From assembly GCF_046195335.1 (NCBI RefSeq), contig NZ_CP176093.1: 64,000 bases of DNA. One strand, given 5' to 3'. The notes beneath the pieces are model-generated. The model did no database searches, was not told where the DNA came from, and saw only the letters and a program-made list of their open reading frames with translations. Both the position numbers and the translations under genes were made by a program. Position 1 is the first letter of the stretch, and every line of letters begins with the position of its first letter. The DNA is from Methanospirillum lacunae. GTDB taxonomy: Archaea; Halobacteriota; Methanomicrobia; Methanomicrobiales; Methanospirillaceae. Shown here piece by piece: positions 27,093 to 36,364 of this stretch.

Positions 27093-30000
27093 ATGACAAA
27101 CTATTCGGATCCACAGAACCAGACTCAAAAATGGCTTGTTATGGGGGCATCTTTTCTCAAGAAGGAACAACTGGACAAGGCTTTTTATGCATTCAAAGAA
27201 GGACTCCGCAGTGATCCCGAAAATGCAGAACTCTGGTATCAGATAGGTATTGTTCTTTCAAAACAGGAGCGTCATCGTGATGCCATTAAGATGTATCGCA
27301 ATGCTCTCAAATATTCTCCTGGAAATAACAATGCTCATCTCCAGCTCGGAATTGCCTTTCATGAAGTCGGAATGTACAAGGAGGCGATTGCAGTTTTTTC
27401 CCGGCTGATTGAAAATCAGCCTTCAATGTGTCAGGCATGGATGTACCGGGGTTCATGTCTTGTTGCAAAGGAACAGTTTAAAGAAGCACTTGGTGATCTT
27501 GAAGAAGCAACCGACTGTGGGCTTAGTCAGGTTGAGATCTGGGTACTGAAAGGGTACTGTTATGAACAACTTGGTGATCACCAGGCGGCAATAGATGCGT
27601 ATCAGATTGGGTGCGAGATCTCTCCTGATGATTCAATGCCATATTTCGGGCTTGCGAGTGCCCTAAGCCATATCGGTGAGAGTGAACAGGCAGTAGAAGC
27701 ACTATTTGAAGCTGTCAAGCAGGATCCTGATTTTGCTGATGCCTGGAATCTACTTGGTGATCTTCATGCGGATATGGGAGATCTGGAGATGGCAACCACT
27801 GCGTATCAGCAGGTGCTCAAACTCCAGCCCTGGAATTTTGAGGTGCGGTACACTCACGCCCTGCTCAAAGCTGAACTGTCAGGAGATACCGATGGTGTAA
27901 CAAATATCCTGAACCAGATTATTCATGAGGGACAGGAGACACCCGGGTATTATAACTCACATGGTCTGGCTCTTTTACATCTCAAAAAATATGAGGCAGC
28001 AATCCAGGCATTTGATCATGCCATTATGCTTGATCAGACCAATCCGTCATATTGGCACAATCATGGGGCTGCTCATTATAAGATGCGACATTACAACGAT
28101 GCAATAAAATCGTTCCAGCATGCTCTCAAACTCAATCCCGGTAATGTCAATTCGTGGATTGGACTTGGAATGGTTGCATCCCGCCAGTATGATTACTCAC
28201 GTGCAATCGGTGCTTTTACCCAGGCTACAAAGAGAAACTCTAAAAAACCTAATGTCTGGGTCCTCCTAGGTGATGCGCAGTATGAACGCGGTGATTGCCG
28301 CGAAGCAGTCATCTCATATGAAAAAGCCCTTGATCTGGACCCTGATAACTCTGCTGCCTGGAATCAACGGGGATTAGCACTTCGATCACTTGGCAGCCAT
28401 GATGATGCACTCAAATCCTTTGAACATGCCACTGTACAGAAGACCGATAGTCCTGACACCTGGGTAAATCATGCAATAACCAACTTTGAACTGGGGGAGT
28501 TCTCGGGAACTATTACCTCGTTTGAAAAAGCCTGTAAGATTGGACCCATACCTGTTGACAGCTGGAAAGTGTATCTTAATGCTCTTGCATACCAGAACGA
28601 ACATCAAAAACTTATTCGGGTTGCAGAACGGTTCCTCGAACGGTTTGGAGGAGATGATGAGGTATTCTTCCTGTTTGGTGTCTCCCTGTACAAATTAGGG
28701 CTTTACGAGGGAGCAATTGGAAAACTTAATCAGGCTATCTCCAGAGAGAAGAATAATATTGAGGCTTTGTACTGGTATGGCCTTACACTTCTTGCACTGA
28801 AACGATATTCTGAAGCTATCAATGCGTTTGAACAGGTTGAGGATAGTCAGCCTGATGATTATCAGGCATGGTATTCTCATGCAAAAGCACTGGTTGCAAT
28901 GGAGCAGTTCCAAAAGGCTGAATTTATTCTCAAACATTCGATCCAGATCTCAAGTTCCGAGATTGATTCCTGGATGCTTCTTGCGAGTATACAGATCTCA
29001 TTGAATCAATTGCCTGATGCGATCCAGTCACTGAATCATGCACTTGAACTGGATCCTAAAGATCAGGATGCTCTGATAAAGAAAGCCGATCTCCAGGTAA
29101 AGATCGGCTCATTCAAAGGGGCCTGCCAGACCTATGAGAAGATTGCTGATCCGGCGGCAGGCACGTATGAGGTGCTATATGGGTATGCGAATGCACTCCT
29201 GCAGATTGGTCAGGTAAAAGAAGCGTATGGAAAAGTCCAGCGACTACTTGAGAAGCATGGAAAGATTGCTGATATATGGCTTCTAAAGGCAGAAATTGAA
29301 AAGTCTCTCCATCTTTTTGAAGATGCATCCCTCTCTCTGATTGAAGCTTCCCGTTATGCTCCTGATGACAACACGATTCCCGGTACTCTGGGAGTGGCAC
29401 TCTTTGAAGCAGGGAAGTATAAAGAGTCTCTCAAGTACCTGGAAAAGGCACTCTCCCGTGATAGTAAAAATGGTGAACTCTGGAAAAGAAAAGCAGCAGC
29501 CCTTGAAATCCTCCGCAATTATAATCTGGCTGCTGAGGCATACCAACAGGCTGCACTCTATCTCCCAGATGATCCTGGAATAATCAAAAAACAGGGAGTA
29601 ACACTATATGCAGCGGGAAAATGTGAGAAGGCAATTGCCAGTTTTAATAAGTACCTGGATCTGGCTCCTGATGATTCAGAAATTTGGGCAATGAAAGGAA
29701 AAGCGCTCTACCGTCTTGGAGAATATGAACGTTCTGCTGAATCTTTCGGTCGTATTGGTGAAAAGAATCGTGATCCCTCTATCCTTCTCAGGTATGCACG
29801 TAGTCTGTGTGCAGCAGGAAAATTTGAAGAGTCACTCAGACCCCTTGAACTCGTACTTGAGCAACGTCCTGATGATCCGGAAGCATGGCGCCTTAAGGCT
29901 GATGCAGAGATAGCATGTGGAAGACAGGATGAGGCAGCACGAGCGGTAATTGAAGCACTTAAACAGTTTCCTGAAGATCCAACCCTGCTTCTTTCCCATG

Positions 30001-30338
30001 CAAAAACGCTGTATGAGAACGGGGCATATGATGAAGCTCTGCAGGCTGTTGAGAAGATCATTGAAATTGCCCCTGATATTCCTGAACCATGGGCGTTACA
30101 TGCCGAACTTTTCTGGCTTACAGGGCAGCACGAAGCAGCTGTCACTGCTTATGAGAGGGTACTGGCAGAAGATGATGACAATGCCAGGGCCTGGTTTTTG
30201 AAAGGAGATGCCCTTCAAAATCTTGGACGTTTTGAAGAGGCTGCAGTTGCGCATGAGCGGGCGTTTTCACTCGGAGGAGATAATACAGTTGGTCTGATGA
30301 TATCACGAAAGATGCGATATTTGCAACAGAAAAAGTAA
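27093..30338 (+). CDS. Large TPR-repeat protein
   Basis: This is a 1081-residue soluble protein made almost only of tetratricopeptide repeats, about 30 units of 34 residues, with consensus positions such as W/L-G-Y-A-F-A-P (for example WYQIGIVLSKQERHRDAIKMY and PGNVNSWIGLGM). It has no signal peptide or catalytic domain. Such proteins form superhelical scaffolds that hold protein complexes. GGGGTG lies six bases before the ATG. It is convergent with the CheY-like gene and divergent from the PAS receptor, so a role in signalling or motility is possible but not shown. It resembles the TPR part of the kinase at 6.6 kb in style. Confidence 0.9.
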   Translation: MTNYSDPQNQTQKWLVMGASFLKKEQLDKAFYAFKEGLRSDPENAELWYQIGIVLSKQERHRDAIKMYRNALKYSPGNNNAHLQLGIAFHEVGMYKEAIAVFSRLIENQPSMCQAWMYRGSCLVAKEQFKEALGDLEEATDCGLSQVEIWVLKGYCYEQLGDHQAAIDAYQIGCEISPDDSMPYFGLASALSHIGESEQAVEALFEAVKQDPDFADAWNLLGDLHADMGDLEMATTAYQQVLKLQPWNFEVRYTHALLKAELSGDTDGVTNILNQIIHEGQETPGYYNSHGLALLHLKKYEAAIQAFDHAIMLDQTNPSYWHNHGAAHYKMRHYNDAIKSFQHALKLNPGNVNSWIGLGMVASRQYDYSRAIGAFTQATKRNSKKPNVWVLLGDAQYERGDCREAVISYEKALDLDPDNSAAWNQRGLALRSLGSHDDALKSFEHATVQKTDSPDTWVNHAITNFELGEFSGTITSFEKACKIGPIPVDSWKVYLNALAYQNEHQKLIRVAERFLERFGGDDEVFFLFGVSLYKLGLYEGAIGKLNQAISREKNNIEALYWYGLTLLALKRYSEAINAFEQVEDSQPDDYQAWYSHAKALVAMEQFQKAEFILKHSIQISSSEIDSWMLLASIQISLNQLPDAIQSLNHALELDPKDQDALIKKADLQVKIGSFKGACQTYEKIADPAAGTYEVLYGYANALLQIGQVKEAYGKVQRLLEKHGKIADIWLLKAEIEKSLHLFEDASLSLIEASRYAPDDNTIPGTLGVALFEAGKYKESLKYLEKALSRDSKNGELWKRKAAALEILRNYNLAAEAYQQAALYLPDDPGIIKKQGVTLYAAGKCEKAIASFNKYLDLAPDDSEIWAMKGKALYRLGEYERSAESFGRIGEKNRDPSILLRYARSLCAAGKFEESLRPLELVLEQRPDDPEAWRLKADAEIACGRQDEAARAVIEALKQFPEDPTLLLSHAKTLYENGAYDEALQAVEKIIEIAPDIPEPWALHAELFWLTGQHEAAVTAYERVLAEDDDNARAWFLKGDALQNLGRFEEAAVAHERAFSLGGDNTVGLMISRKMRYLQQKK

Positions 30339-30381
30339 ATAAATAGATGAGAGACTGCGTACCAATCTGATTAAGATATTA

Positions 30382-30759
30382 TTATCCTGCCAGGTTTTTT
30401 CCTGCTGCAATATGTCCCTTAAGATTTTTTAGAACGGTTTCACGGTCATAGGGTTTTACAATATATCCGGTTGCACCGACTCTGAGTGCGAGGGCTACTA
30501 CCTGTTCAAGCCCTGCTGCTGAACACATGATGACTGGAATATCAGGGAATTCTTTTTTTAATTCACGGAGAGCCTCTATCCCGTTCATATCAGGCATGAC
30601 CAGATCCATTGTGATGAGGTCAGGTTTATGCTCACGGCAGAGTTTGATTCCCTCCGGGCCCATCCCTGCGGCAACAGTATCATATCCTACGCTCTTCAGG
30701 ATCTCCGCCATGTTGTTCTGGTCTTCCGGATTATCATCGATAATTAAAATGGTAGGCAT
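30382..30759 (-). CDS. Stand-alone response-regulator receiver domain (CheY-like)
   Basis: This is a 125-residue single receiver domain. The acidic pocket is DD at 8-9, the phosphorylated Asp is in LITMDLVMPDMNG, the conserved Thr/Ser is in IMCSAAG, and the conserved Lys is in IVKPYD. It lacks a DNA-binding or enzymatic output, so it acts by protein contact. The partner kinase is not in the window. It is not clearly CheY, as no chemotaxis operon surrounds it. Confidence 0.92.
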   Translation of the reverse strand: MPTILIIDDNPEDQNNMAEILKSVGYDTVAAGMGPEGIKLCREHKPDLITMDLVMPDMNGIEALRELKKEFPDIPVIMCSAAGLEQVVALALRVGATGYIVKPYDRETVLKNLKGHIAAGKNLAG

Positions 30760-30886
30760 TTATTCTCTCTTCCACCCGGCTGAGCATCAGCTATACCCTG
30801 GTATATACCAATTATGTCGATCTTGAATATCAATCTACGGGAAATAGATGACAGAAATCTGGTGAGAAAAAAAAGGGAATACCTGA

Positions 30887-31390
30887 TTACCTACCTGAAC
30901 AGGCGGTACCGGCTCCTCTCTGGAGTGCAATTTTTCCGGTTCTGACCATTTCAATGATTCCATATGGACTCATAAGATCTTCGATTGCTGCGATCTTACT
31001 TGAATCACCAGTAACCTCAATCATCAATGAATCAGTCCCGACATCGATGATCTTTGCCCTGAATATTCCTGCAACCTGCATGATCGCAGATCTGACTTCT
31101 CCGGGTTCTGCCTTGACCTTGATGAGGGCTAGTTCCCGTTCTACATGCTCCAGGTCTGTGATATCCAGAACCTTGATGACCTCTATTAGTTTATTGAGTT
31201 GCTTTTTTACCTGCTCGATCTGGACATCGTTACCTGAAACGACAATAGTAATCCTGCTGGTATCTGGTTGTTCGCAGGTCCCGACCGCAAGGCTTTCGAT
31301 GTTGAAACCCCGTCGAGAGAAGAGTCCCGTCACTCTGGAGAGGACTCCCGGACTGTCTTCTACCAGGACACTGAAGATATGTCGGTTCAT
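30887..31390 (-). CDS. ilvN: Acetolactate synthase small (regulatory) subunit
   Basis: This is a 167-residue regulatory subunit with an ACT domain at residues 3-75 (HIFSVLVEDSPGVLSRVTGLFSRRGFNIESLAVG region) and the second conserved domain behind it. It gives valine feedback control and raises the activity of the catalytic subunit. The ATG starts directly after the ilvB stop codon, and GAGGAG lies inside the end of ilvB. It is the last gene of the leuA/cimA-ilvB-ilvN operon. Confidence 0.96.
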   Translation of the reverse strand: MNRHIFSVLVEDSPGVLSRVTGLFSRRGFNIESLAVGTCEQPDTSRITIVVSGNDVQIEQVKKQLNKLIEVIKVLDITDLEHVERELALIKVKAEPGEVRSAIMQVAGIFRAKIIDVGTDSLMIEVTGDSSKIAAIEDLMSPYGIIEMVRTGKIALQRGAGTACSGR

Positions 31391-33082
31391 CTACTCCTCC
31401 TCATGTTCGGTGTGTTGCCCAACGATCATCTCGCTGATGGCTGCTCCTGCCGGAACCATAGGGAAAACATTCTCTTCACGCTCAACCCTGATATCAAGTA
31501 GATATGGACCATTACAGTTAAGGGCCCGTTTGAATGCAGAATCAATATCAGGTATTGATCTCACAGTTTCTGCCTCGATTCCATAGGCCTTTGCAATGTG
31601 TTCAAACTGCACCTCCGGAAGCTCGGTGTACGAGTACCGCCGCTCGTAAAAGAGCTCCTGCCACTGCCTGACCATTCCAAGGAACTGGTTGTTCAAGATT
31701 ACTATCTTGACCGGGATTTGATACTGCGCGATGGTCCCGAGTTCCTGGATGTTCATTTGGAAACTTCCGTCTCCCGCTATGACAAATACCGGCTGGTCAG
31801 GAACGGCTACCTGGGCTCCCATAGCTGCCGGGAATCCGAAACCCATAGTACCAAGCCCTCCTGAAGTAATCCACTGCCTGGGATGGGAAAACGGGTAATA
31901 TTGTGCTGTCCACATCTGGTTCTGCCCGACTTCGCTTACAATAACTCCCTTATCACCCAAAGTTTCTGCAAGTCTTCTGATCACGTACTGGGGACGAAGT
32001 TTTCCATCCTCTTTAAATCTGAGCGGATGATTCTTTTTCCAGTTCTGTACCTTCTCTGACCATTCAGGGTGAGAACAGGTAGCAGGGATTCTTTTCAGGA
32101 GATCTGTGAGGATGTTCTTTGCATCTCCGACGATAGGGATATCAACCGGTTTATTCTTTCCAATCTCTGCAGGATCGATATCCATGTGGATGATCTTTGC
32201 ATTCGGTGCAAAGGTTGCCAGATTTCCTGTTACCCGATCATCAAACCTGACTCCGATAGAAAAGAGCAGATCTGATTCTGTAATAGCATAGTTGGCATAC
32301 TCAGTGCCATGCATCCCGAGCATACCAAGGTTGAGCGGGTGATCAGCAGGAATACACCCGAGACCCATCAGGGTGGTTGTAACCGGCATACATGTTCGCT
32401 CGGCAAACTCAACGAGTTCTTTTGATGCTTCTGAGGAGATCACTCCACCTCCAGCATATATTATCGGCCGCTTTGCTGCCTCGATGAGTTCTACTGCTTT
32501 CTGAATCTGCTTGCCGTGGCCCTGATAGGTTGGTTTGTATCCCCTAAGCTTAATCTGCTGGTCAGGTCCGTCTTCATCAGGGATCTTAGTTGTGCTGACA
32601 TCTTTTGGGATGTCTATAAGGACCGGTCCCTTTCTGCCTGTATTGGCAATATAGAATGCCTCCCTGATGATCCGTTTCAGATCCTTTACATCCTGTACAA
32701 GGAAGTTGTGTTTTGTCACCGGCATGGTGATGCCGGTAATGTCAGACTCCTGGAACGCATCGTTTCCTAGAAGTCCGGTTGGGACTTGTCCGGTAAGAGC
32801 AACAACCGGGATGGAATCCATGTATGCAGTAGCCAGGCCGGTTACGAGGTTACAGGCGCCAGGCCCGGATGTGGCGAGACAGACCCCCACTTTTCCAGTA
32901 GCACGGGCGTATCCGTCGGCTGCGTGAATGGCTGCCTGTTCATGTCGTACCAGGATGTGCCTGATATCTGCGTCATAGAGTTCATCGTATATCGGGAGAA
33001 CCACGCCGCCCGGATAGCCGAAGATAACATCTACTCCCTGCTCTTTCAGCCCTTCAATCAGTATCTGTGCGCCGCTTTTCAT
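31391..33082 (-). CDS. ilvB: Acetolactate synthase large (catalytic) subunit
   Basis: This is a 563-residue ThDP enzyme that condenses two pyruvates, or pyruvate and 2-oxobutyrate, in valine, leucine and isoleucine synthesis. The N-terminal GYPGGVVLPIYD and the VRHEQAAIHAADGYARATG motif hold the catalytic Glu. The C-terminal GDGSFQMNIQEL motif binds Mg-ThDP. The length is normal. The ATG lies 29 bases inside the end of the upstream leuA/cimA gene, with GAGGG six bases before it, so the genes are coupled. Confidence 0.97.
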   Translation of the reverse strand: MKSGAQILIEGLKEQGVDVIFGYPGGVVLPIYDELYDADIRHILVRHEQAAIHAADGYARATGKVGVCLATSGPGACNLVTGLATAYMDSIPVVALTGQVPTGLLGNDAFQESDITGITMPVTKHNFLVQDVKDLKRIIREAFYIANTGRKGPVLIDIPKDVSTTKIPDEDGPDQQIKLRGYKPTYQGHGKQIQKAVELIEAAKRPIIYAGGGVISSEASKELVEFAERTCMPVTTTLMGLGCIPADHPLNLGMLGMHGTEYANYAITESDLLFSIGVRFDDRVTGNLATFAPNAKIIHMDIDPAEIGKNKPVDIPIVGDAKNILTDLLKRIPATCSHPEWSEKVQNWKKNHPLRFKEDGKLRPQYVIRRLAETLGDKGVIVSEVGQNQMWTAQYYPFSHPRQWITSGGLGTMGFGFPAAMGAQVAVPDQPVFVIAGDGSFQMNIQELGTIAQYQIPVKIVILNNQFLGMVRQWQELFYERRYSYTELPEVQFEHIAKAYGIEAETVRSIPDIDSAFKRALNCNGPYLLDIRVEREENVFPMVPAGAAISEMIVGQHTEHEEE

Positions 33083-34568
33083 CTAATTCCCTCAAAAGGC
33101 GGTTCATTCCCGTCACCACAGCTTCAACACTTGCCTGGATGATATCCGTCCTTGCGCCGCGTGAAGTGATGGTTCTTCCATCTTTTCTCAGTTTTACGGT
33201 TACATCAACCATTGCATCTGTGCCACCCGTGATGGCCTCCACATGATATTCATCGAGCCTGATGTCACCGGCACTGGCAACTGACTGCTGCAAAACCCTG
33301 AGAGCTGCATCCACTGGTCCGTCACCCGTTGCTGCTCCTGTGACCTCTTCTCCGTTTACTTCCATGGTGACCGAAGCAGTGGGAAGGATATTTGATCCAC
33401 TTACAACCGTGAACTGCTTGACACTGATGATAGGCTTGCACTCAAGCAGCATGACTGCATCAGCGATGGCCATCACATCGGTATCACTCACCCGTCTGCC
33501 CTCATCTCCGAGTGCCTTGACCCGCTTAACAATCTCCTCAAGCTGCCGGGGATTCGGACTATACCCAAGCTCGGTCAGTGCCGCTTTCACCGAGGCAGAG
33601 CCTGAGTGTTTACCAAGAACTATACGACGCTGGCGTCCTACTGATTCCGGAGATATTGGTTCATACGTGCGTGAATCCCGGAAGAGTCCGTGGGCATGGA
33701 TCCCACTCTCATGGGTAAATGCCATTGTCCCGACTATTGGTTTGTTTGTTGCAAACGGCACACCAGTCAGGCGGGATACAAGAGTTGAGAGTGGATAGAT
33801 CTTTTTTGTGTCAATCCCTGTCTTGTACCCGTATAATGTCTCAAGAGACATTATCACTTCTTCAAATGGTGTGTTTCCTGCCCGCTCGCCAAGGCCGTTT
33901 ACTGTCACATGTGAGCAACTTGCCCCTGCCTTGAATGCTGCCAGAGTTGTCGCGAGAGCCAGCCCGAGATCGTTATGACAATGGATGCTGAGCGGAGCCA
34001 TACAAAGGGGTGGAATGATCTCTGTTGCCCTCTCGGGTGTGAGAACTCCCACGGTATCACAGAAACAGAGTCTGTCTGCTCCGCTTTCAATCCCGTCACG
34101 ATAGAGCATTGCAAGAAATTCCTGATCAGCCCGTGAGGCATCTTCTCCAGAAAGTTCTACAATCAATCCGCGTTCCTTTGCATATGCCACGGCACTCATT
34201 GCCATTGCATGGACCTCTTCACGGGTCTTCTGCATCTTCTTTGATATATGAAGATCAGAGACCGGGACCACCAGATGGACTGAGTCGGCACCTGCTTCAG
34301 CTGCGCAATCGATGTCCTGGTTTAGTGCCCTGACATAAGTACAACACTCTGCTGCGAGGCCGGCATCTGCGATAAGCCGTATAGCCTCTCTTTCACCTTC
34401 TGATGCAACAGCTGATCCTGCTTCAATAACATCTACTCCGATGTCAGAAAGAGCAGCAGCAATCTCAAGTTTATTTACAGGGGTCAGCGATACTCCTGGT
34501 GTCTGTTCACCATCACGGAGCGTTGTGTCAAAAAAGCGAAACCGTCTATTGCCCAATAAAACACTCAC
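33054..34568 (-). CDS. 2-isopropylmalate synthase / (R)-citramalate synthase family protein
   Basis: This is a 504-residue enzyme of the LeuA/CimA family. The N-terminal TIM barrel has DTTLRDGEQTPG, the metal ligands in HCHNDLGLA and the GLGERAGNT motif. The C-terminal regulatory domain (about 385-495) holds the LeuA-type allosteric fold (GDGPVDAALRVLQ). It condenses acetyl-CoA with 2-oxoisovalerate (leucine) or pyruvate (citramalate, then isoleucine). Euryarchaeal members of either kind look alike, so I leave the symbol open. GTG is the only sensible start. The TATA box is about 70 bases upstream, and ilvB follows with overlap. Confidence 0.9.
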   Translation of the reverse strand: MSVLLGNRRFRFFDTTLRDGEQTPGVSLTPVNKLEIAAALSDIGVDVIEAGSAVASEGEREAIRLIADAGLAAECCTYVRALNQDIDCAAEAGADSVHLVVPVSDLHISKKMQKTREEVHAMAMSAVAYAKERGLIVELSGEDASRADQEFLAMLYRDGIESGADRLCFCDTVGVLTPERATEIIPPLCMAPLSIHCHNDLGLALATTLAAFKAGASCSHVTVNGLGERAGNTPFEEVIMSLETLYGYKTGIDTKKIYPLSTLVSRLTGVPFATNKPIVGTMAFTHESGIHAHGLFRDSRTYEPISPESVGRQRRIVLGKHSGSASVKAALTELGYSPNPRQLEEIVKRVKALGDEGRRVSDTDVMAIADAVMLLECKPIISVKQFTVVSGSNILPTASVTMEVNGEEVTGAATGDGPVDAALRVLQQSVASAGDIRLDEYHVEAITGGTDAMVDVTVKLRKDGRTITSRGARTDIIQASVEAVVTGMNRLLRELDEKRRTDTD

Positions 34569-34620
34569 TCATAGGATATTGCTCCCATGAGTAGGTGGGG
34601 TCCGATCTGCTAAAAAGGTT

Positions 34621-34680
34621 GTGCCATAAATGGTGCATTTATTTATATGGTGGTTCGATTCAAGCAACCATTTGGTGCCC
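34621..34680 (-). promoter_or_regulatory. Promoter and probable operator of the leuA/cimA-ilvBN operon
   Basis: The minus strand carries TATAAATAAA (34639-34648). The expected start of transcription is near 34615. Between TATA box and start lies an imperfect palindrome, TGCACCATTTATGGCAC (34622-34637). Upstream of the TATA box is a similar one, GGGCACCAAATGGTTG (34665-34680). A further related copy (TGGTGCGCCATT) occurs near 34699-34711. The positions fit a repressor blocking the promoter. The regulator is not known from the sequence. Confidence 0.5.
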
Positions 34681-34730
34681 TATTACTATGGCCCTGGGCA
34701 ATGGCGCACCACAAAACAGGGAGTTTTTAT

Positions 34731-35426
34731 TTACCTGGCTGTTGTCTGGATCCGTGGTTCAATAAGTTTCCAGATCCAGTCTGCAAGTTCTCTGATGTTT
34801 TTTGTCTGAATATAGACCTCTCCCGGGCCGGTAATATCAGTTACCAGAAATTCTCCAGACAGGAATGTTTCTTTCCATCCACCAAACTTTGTTACCTGGT
34901 ACGAACAGGTATCACTGAATGCCACCAGATGGAAGTTATCAACAACAAGGTGCTCACCTGGAGCCAGAATGTGCTTGTCTATTGCTCCGAATGTATTAAT
35001 GAAGAGCAAACCCTGACCCGATACTTTTATCATGAAGAGTCCCTGACCAAAGACTCCTTTTGTAAAACCCTGCCAATCAACATCCAGGTTGACTCCCTGT
35101 TCAGATGCGATGTATGCGGTCTTCTGGATGATAAAGCCCTTATTTACTCCGATCTCCATGACTTCTACATCTCCAAGAGGGGCTGCTGAAAATCCCGCCT
35201 CCCCTGGAGCTGATGTTGCAGTGAATTCGTTAACAAAGAAGGATTGGCCACCAAGAAAAGTCATACCAATAGTTGAAAGGAGGCCCTGTTTCCTCTTCCT
35301 GGTATGAACCTCAATGGATGGTTGCATGTAAGTCATCGCCCCTGCTTCAGCGACTATAGTCTCTCCCGGTTGGAGTTTTACCACAAGATATCCGTAACTT
35401 GGGCGATATTTGATCTCGTAATTCAT
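34731..35426 (-). CDS. AIM24-family (TIGR00266) protein
   Basis: This is a 231-residue beta-rich soluble protein of the TIGR00266/AIM24 family, with typical motifs: the N-terminal KLQPGETIVAEAGAMTYM, GGQSFFVNEFTA, GLLFINTFGAI and APGEHLVVDN. Repeated beta strands form a trimeric barrel-like fold. The exact role is unknown, though in eukaryotes a relative affects mitochondrial membranes. It stands alone between the leu-ilv promoter and an exported protein. Confidence 0.88.
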   Translation of the reverse strand: MNYEIKYRPSYGYLVVKLQPGETIVAEAGAMTYMQPSIEVHTRKRKQGLLSTIGMTFLGGQSFFVNEFTATSAPGEAGFSAAPLGDVEVMEIGVNKGFIIQKTAYIASEQGVNLDVDWQGFTKGVFGQGLFMIKVSGQGLLFINTFGAIDKHILAPGEHLVVDNFHLVAFSDTCSYQVTKFGGWKETFLSGEFLVTDITGPGEVYIQTKNIRELADWIWKLIEPRIQTTAR

Positions 35427-35557
35427 AATAAATTCAGTGGTAGTGATAGAACCCGCGGAATAAAAGAGTTTTTGAGAAAGTCTACTGGATAAAAAAATGA
35501 AGGTATTGTCAGTCTTTCAAATGAGGTTTGATTTTAGATCTGATTTATCTGCGTGTT

Positions 35558-36148
35558 TCATGAACACGGATATACGACAGTGACTACCGAGTCATCATCG
35601 TGTGCCAGGGCAGAGTCATTTTGATCTGCATTCTTTGAAGTACCCTGACTTTTTACCTCCTCCTGAGTTGCATTTACCCCGGTTGTGTCATGAAAATTTG
35701 CCTGTTCTATTCGTTTCTGGTCATGGTATGCAGTGATAGCGTTCCAGTCTCCTGCCCTGATAAGATCTCCTAATGTTGGCTCGCTGTTATTTGTTGAGGA
35801 ACTGGTGAAATTATCTGCAGCAATTGATGAATTGGTCTGATTCCCTTCTGTAGTTACGTTTGTTGATGTTTTATTCTGGTATGCCGGGGTTTGTGTTACT
35901 GTTGGTTTAGGAGTTGCGGTAGGCAATGGTGTCATCACTCTGGGGGTTGAACTTGTTGCAGAAATGTTACCGGCAATAAGGCCTGAGTAATGGGCGTTTG
36001 CACCCATTCGTGCCCCTTCTGAAACGCCAAAATCTCCATAATCTCCAAACCCGGCTCCTGCCCCTCCGGCAAAAACCGATGGTATCAATAGAAACATGAA
36101 AAAAAGACAAAGAACTGCTCTTGTGAGATTTGATGACCAGACAAACAT
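35558..36148 (-). CDS. Exported Ser/Thr/Asn-rich hypothetical protein
   Basis: This is a protein of about 196 residues with a signal peptide (hydrophobic core VLCLFFMFLLIPSVFA) followed by a Gly-rich start of the mature part and a long Thr/Ser/Pro/Asn region with many NxS/T sequons. A short helical part near the middle (TLGDLIRAGDWNAITAYHD) is the only ordered-looking segment. The start at 36148 gives a normal signal peptide; a TTG at 36205 would add 19 residues. I do not recognise a family. It is probably a glycosylated surface protein. Confidence 0.6.
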   Translation of the reverse strand: MFVWSSNLTRAVLCLFFMFLLIPSVFAGGAGAGFGDYGDFGVSEGARMGANAHYSGLIAGNISATSSTPRVMTPLPTATPKPTVTQTPAYQNKTSTNVTTEGNQTNSSIAADNFTSSSTNNSEPTLGDLIRAGDWNAITAYHDQKRIEQANFHDTTGVNATQEEVKSQGTSKNADQNDSALAHDDDSVVTVVYPCS

Positions 36149-36231
36149 AGTAACTGGTGATTTTTCTCCGGTGATTAACCCTGCTGAATAGTTATTGTCT
36201 GCCAACCTCTCTGCCCTGAATTATGATGTTA

Positions 36232-36269
36232 TGCACCAGACGATGCGCGTAACTGCACCATGGTATGGT
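36232..36269 (+). promoter_or_regulatory. Putative operator upstream of ilvC with two TGCACCA motifs
   Basis: TGCACCA occurs at 36232-36238 and 36254-36260, the second extended as TGCACCATGGTATGGT. The same heptamer is found as TGGTGCA in the leuA/cimA promoter 1.6 kb away. A shared regulator of branched-chain amino acid genes is likely, but the TATA box of ilvC is not clear. Confidence 0.4.
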
Positions 36270-36364
36270 AATGGTATTGACTGTCCATCTGAAAACTATG
36301 AAAAGAAGGAAAAGTGATATCCCTTCCTTCCCAACAGGTTATCAGGAGAACACAGAGGTCATCT

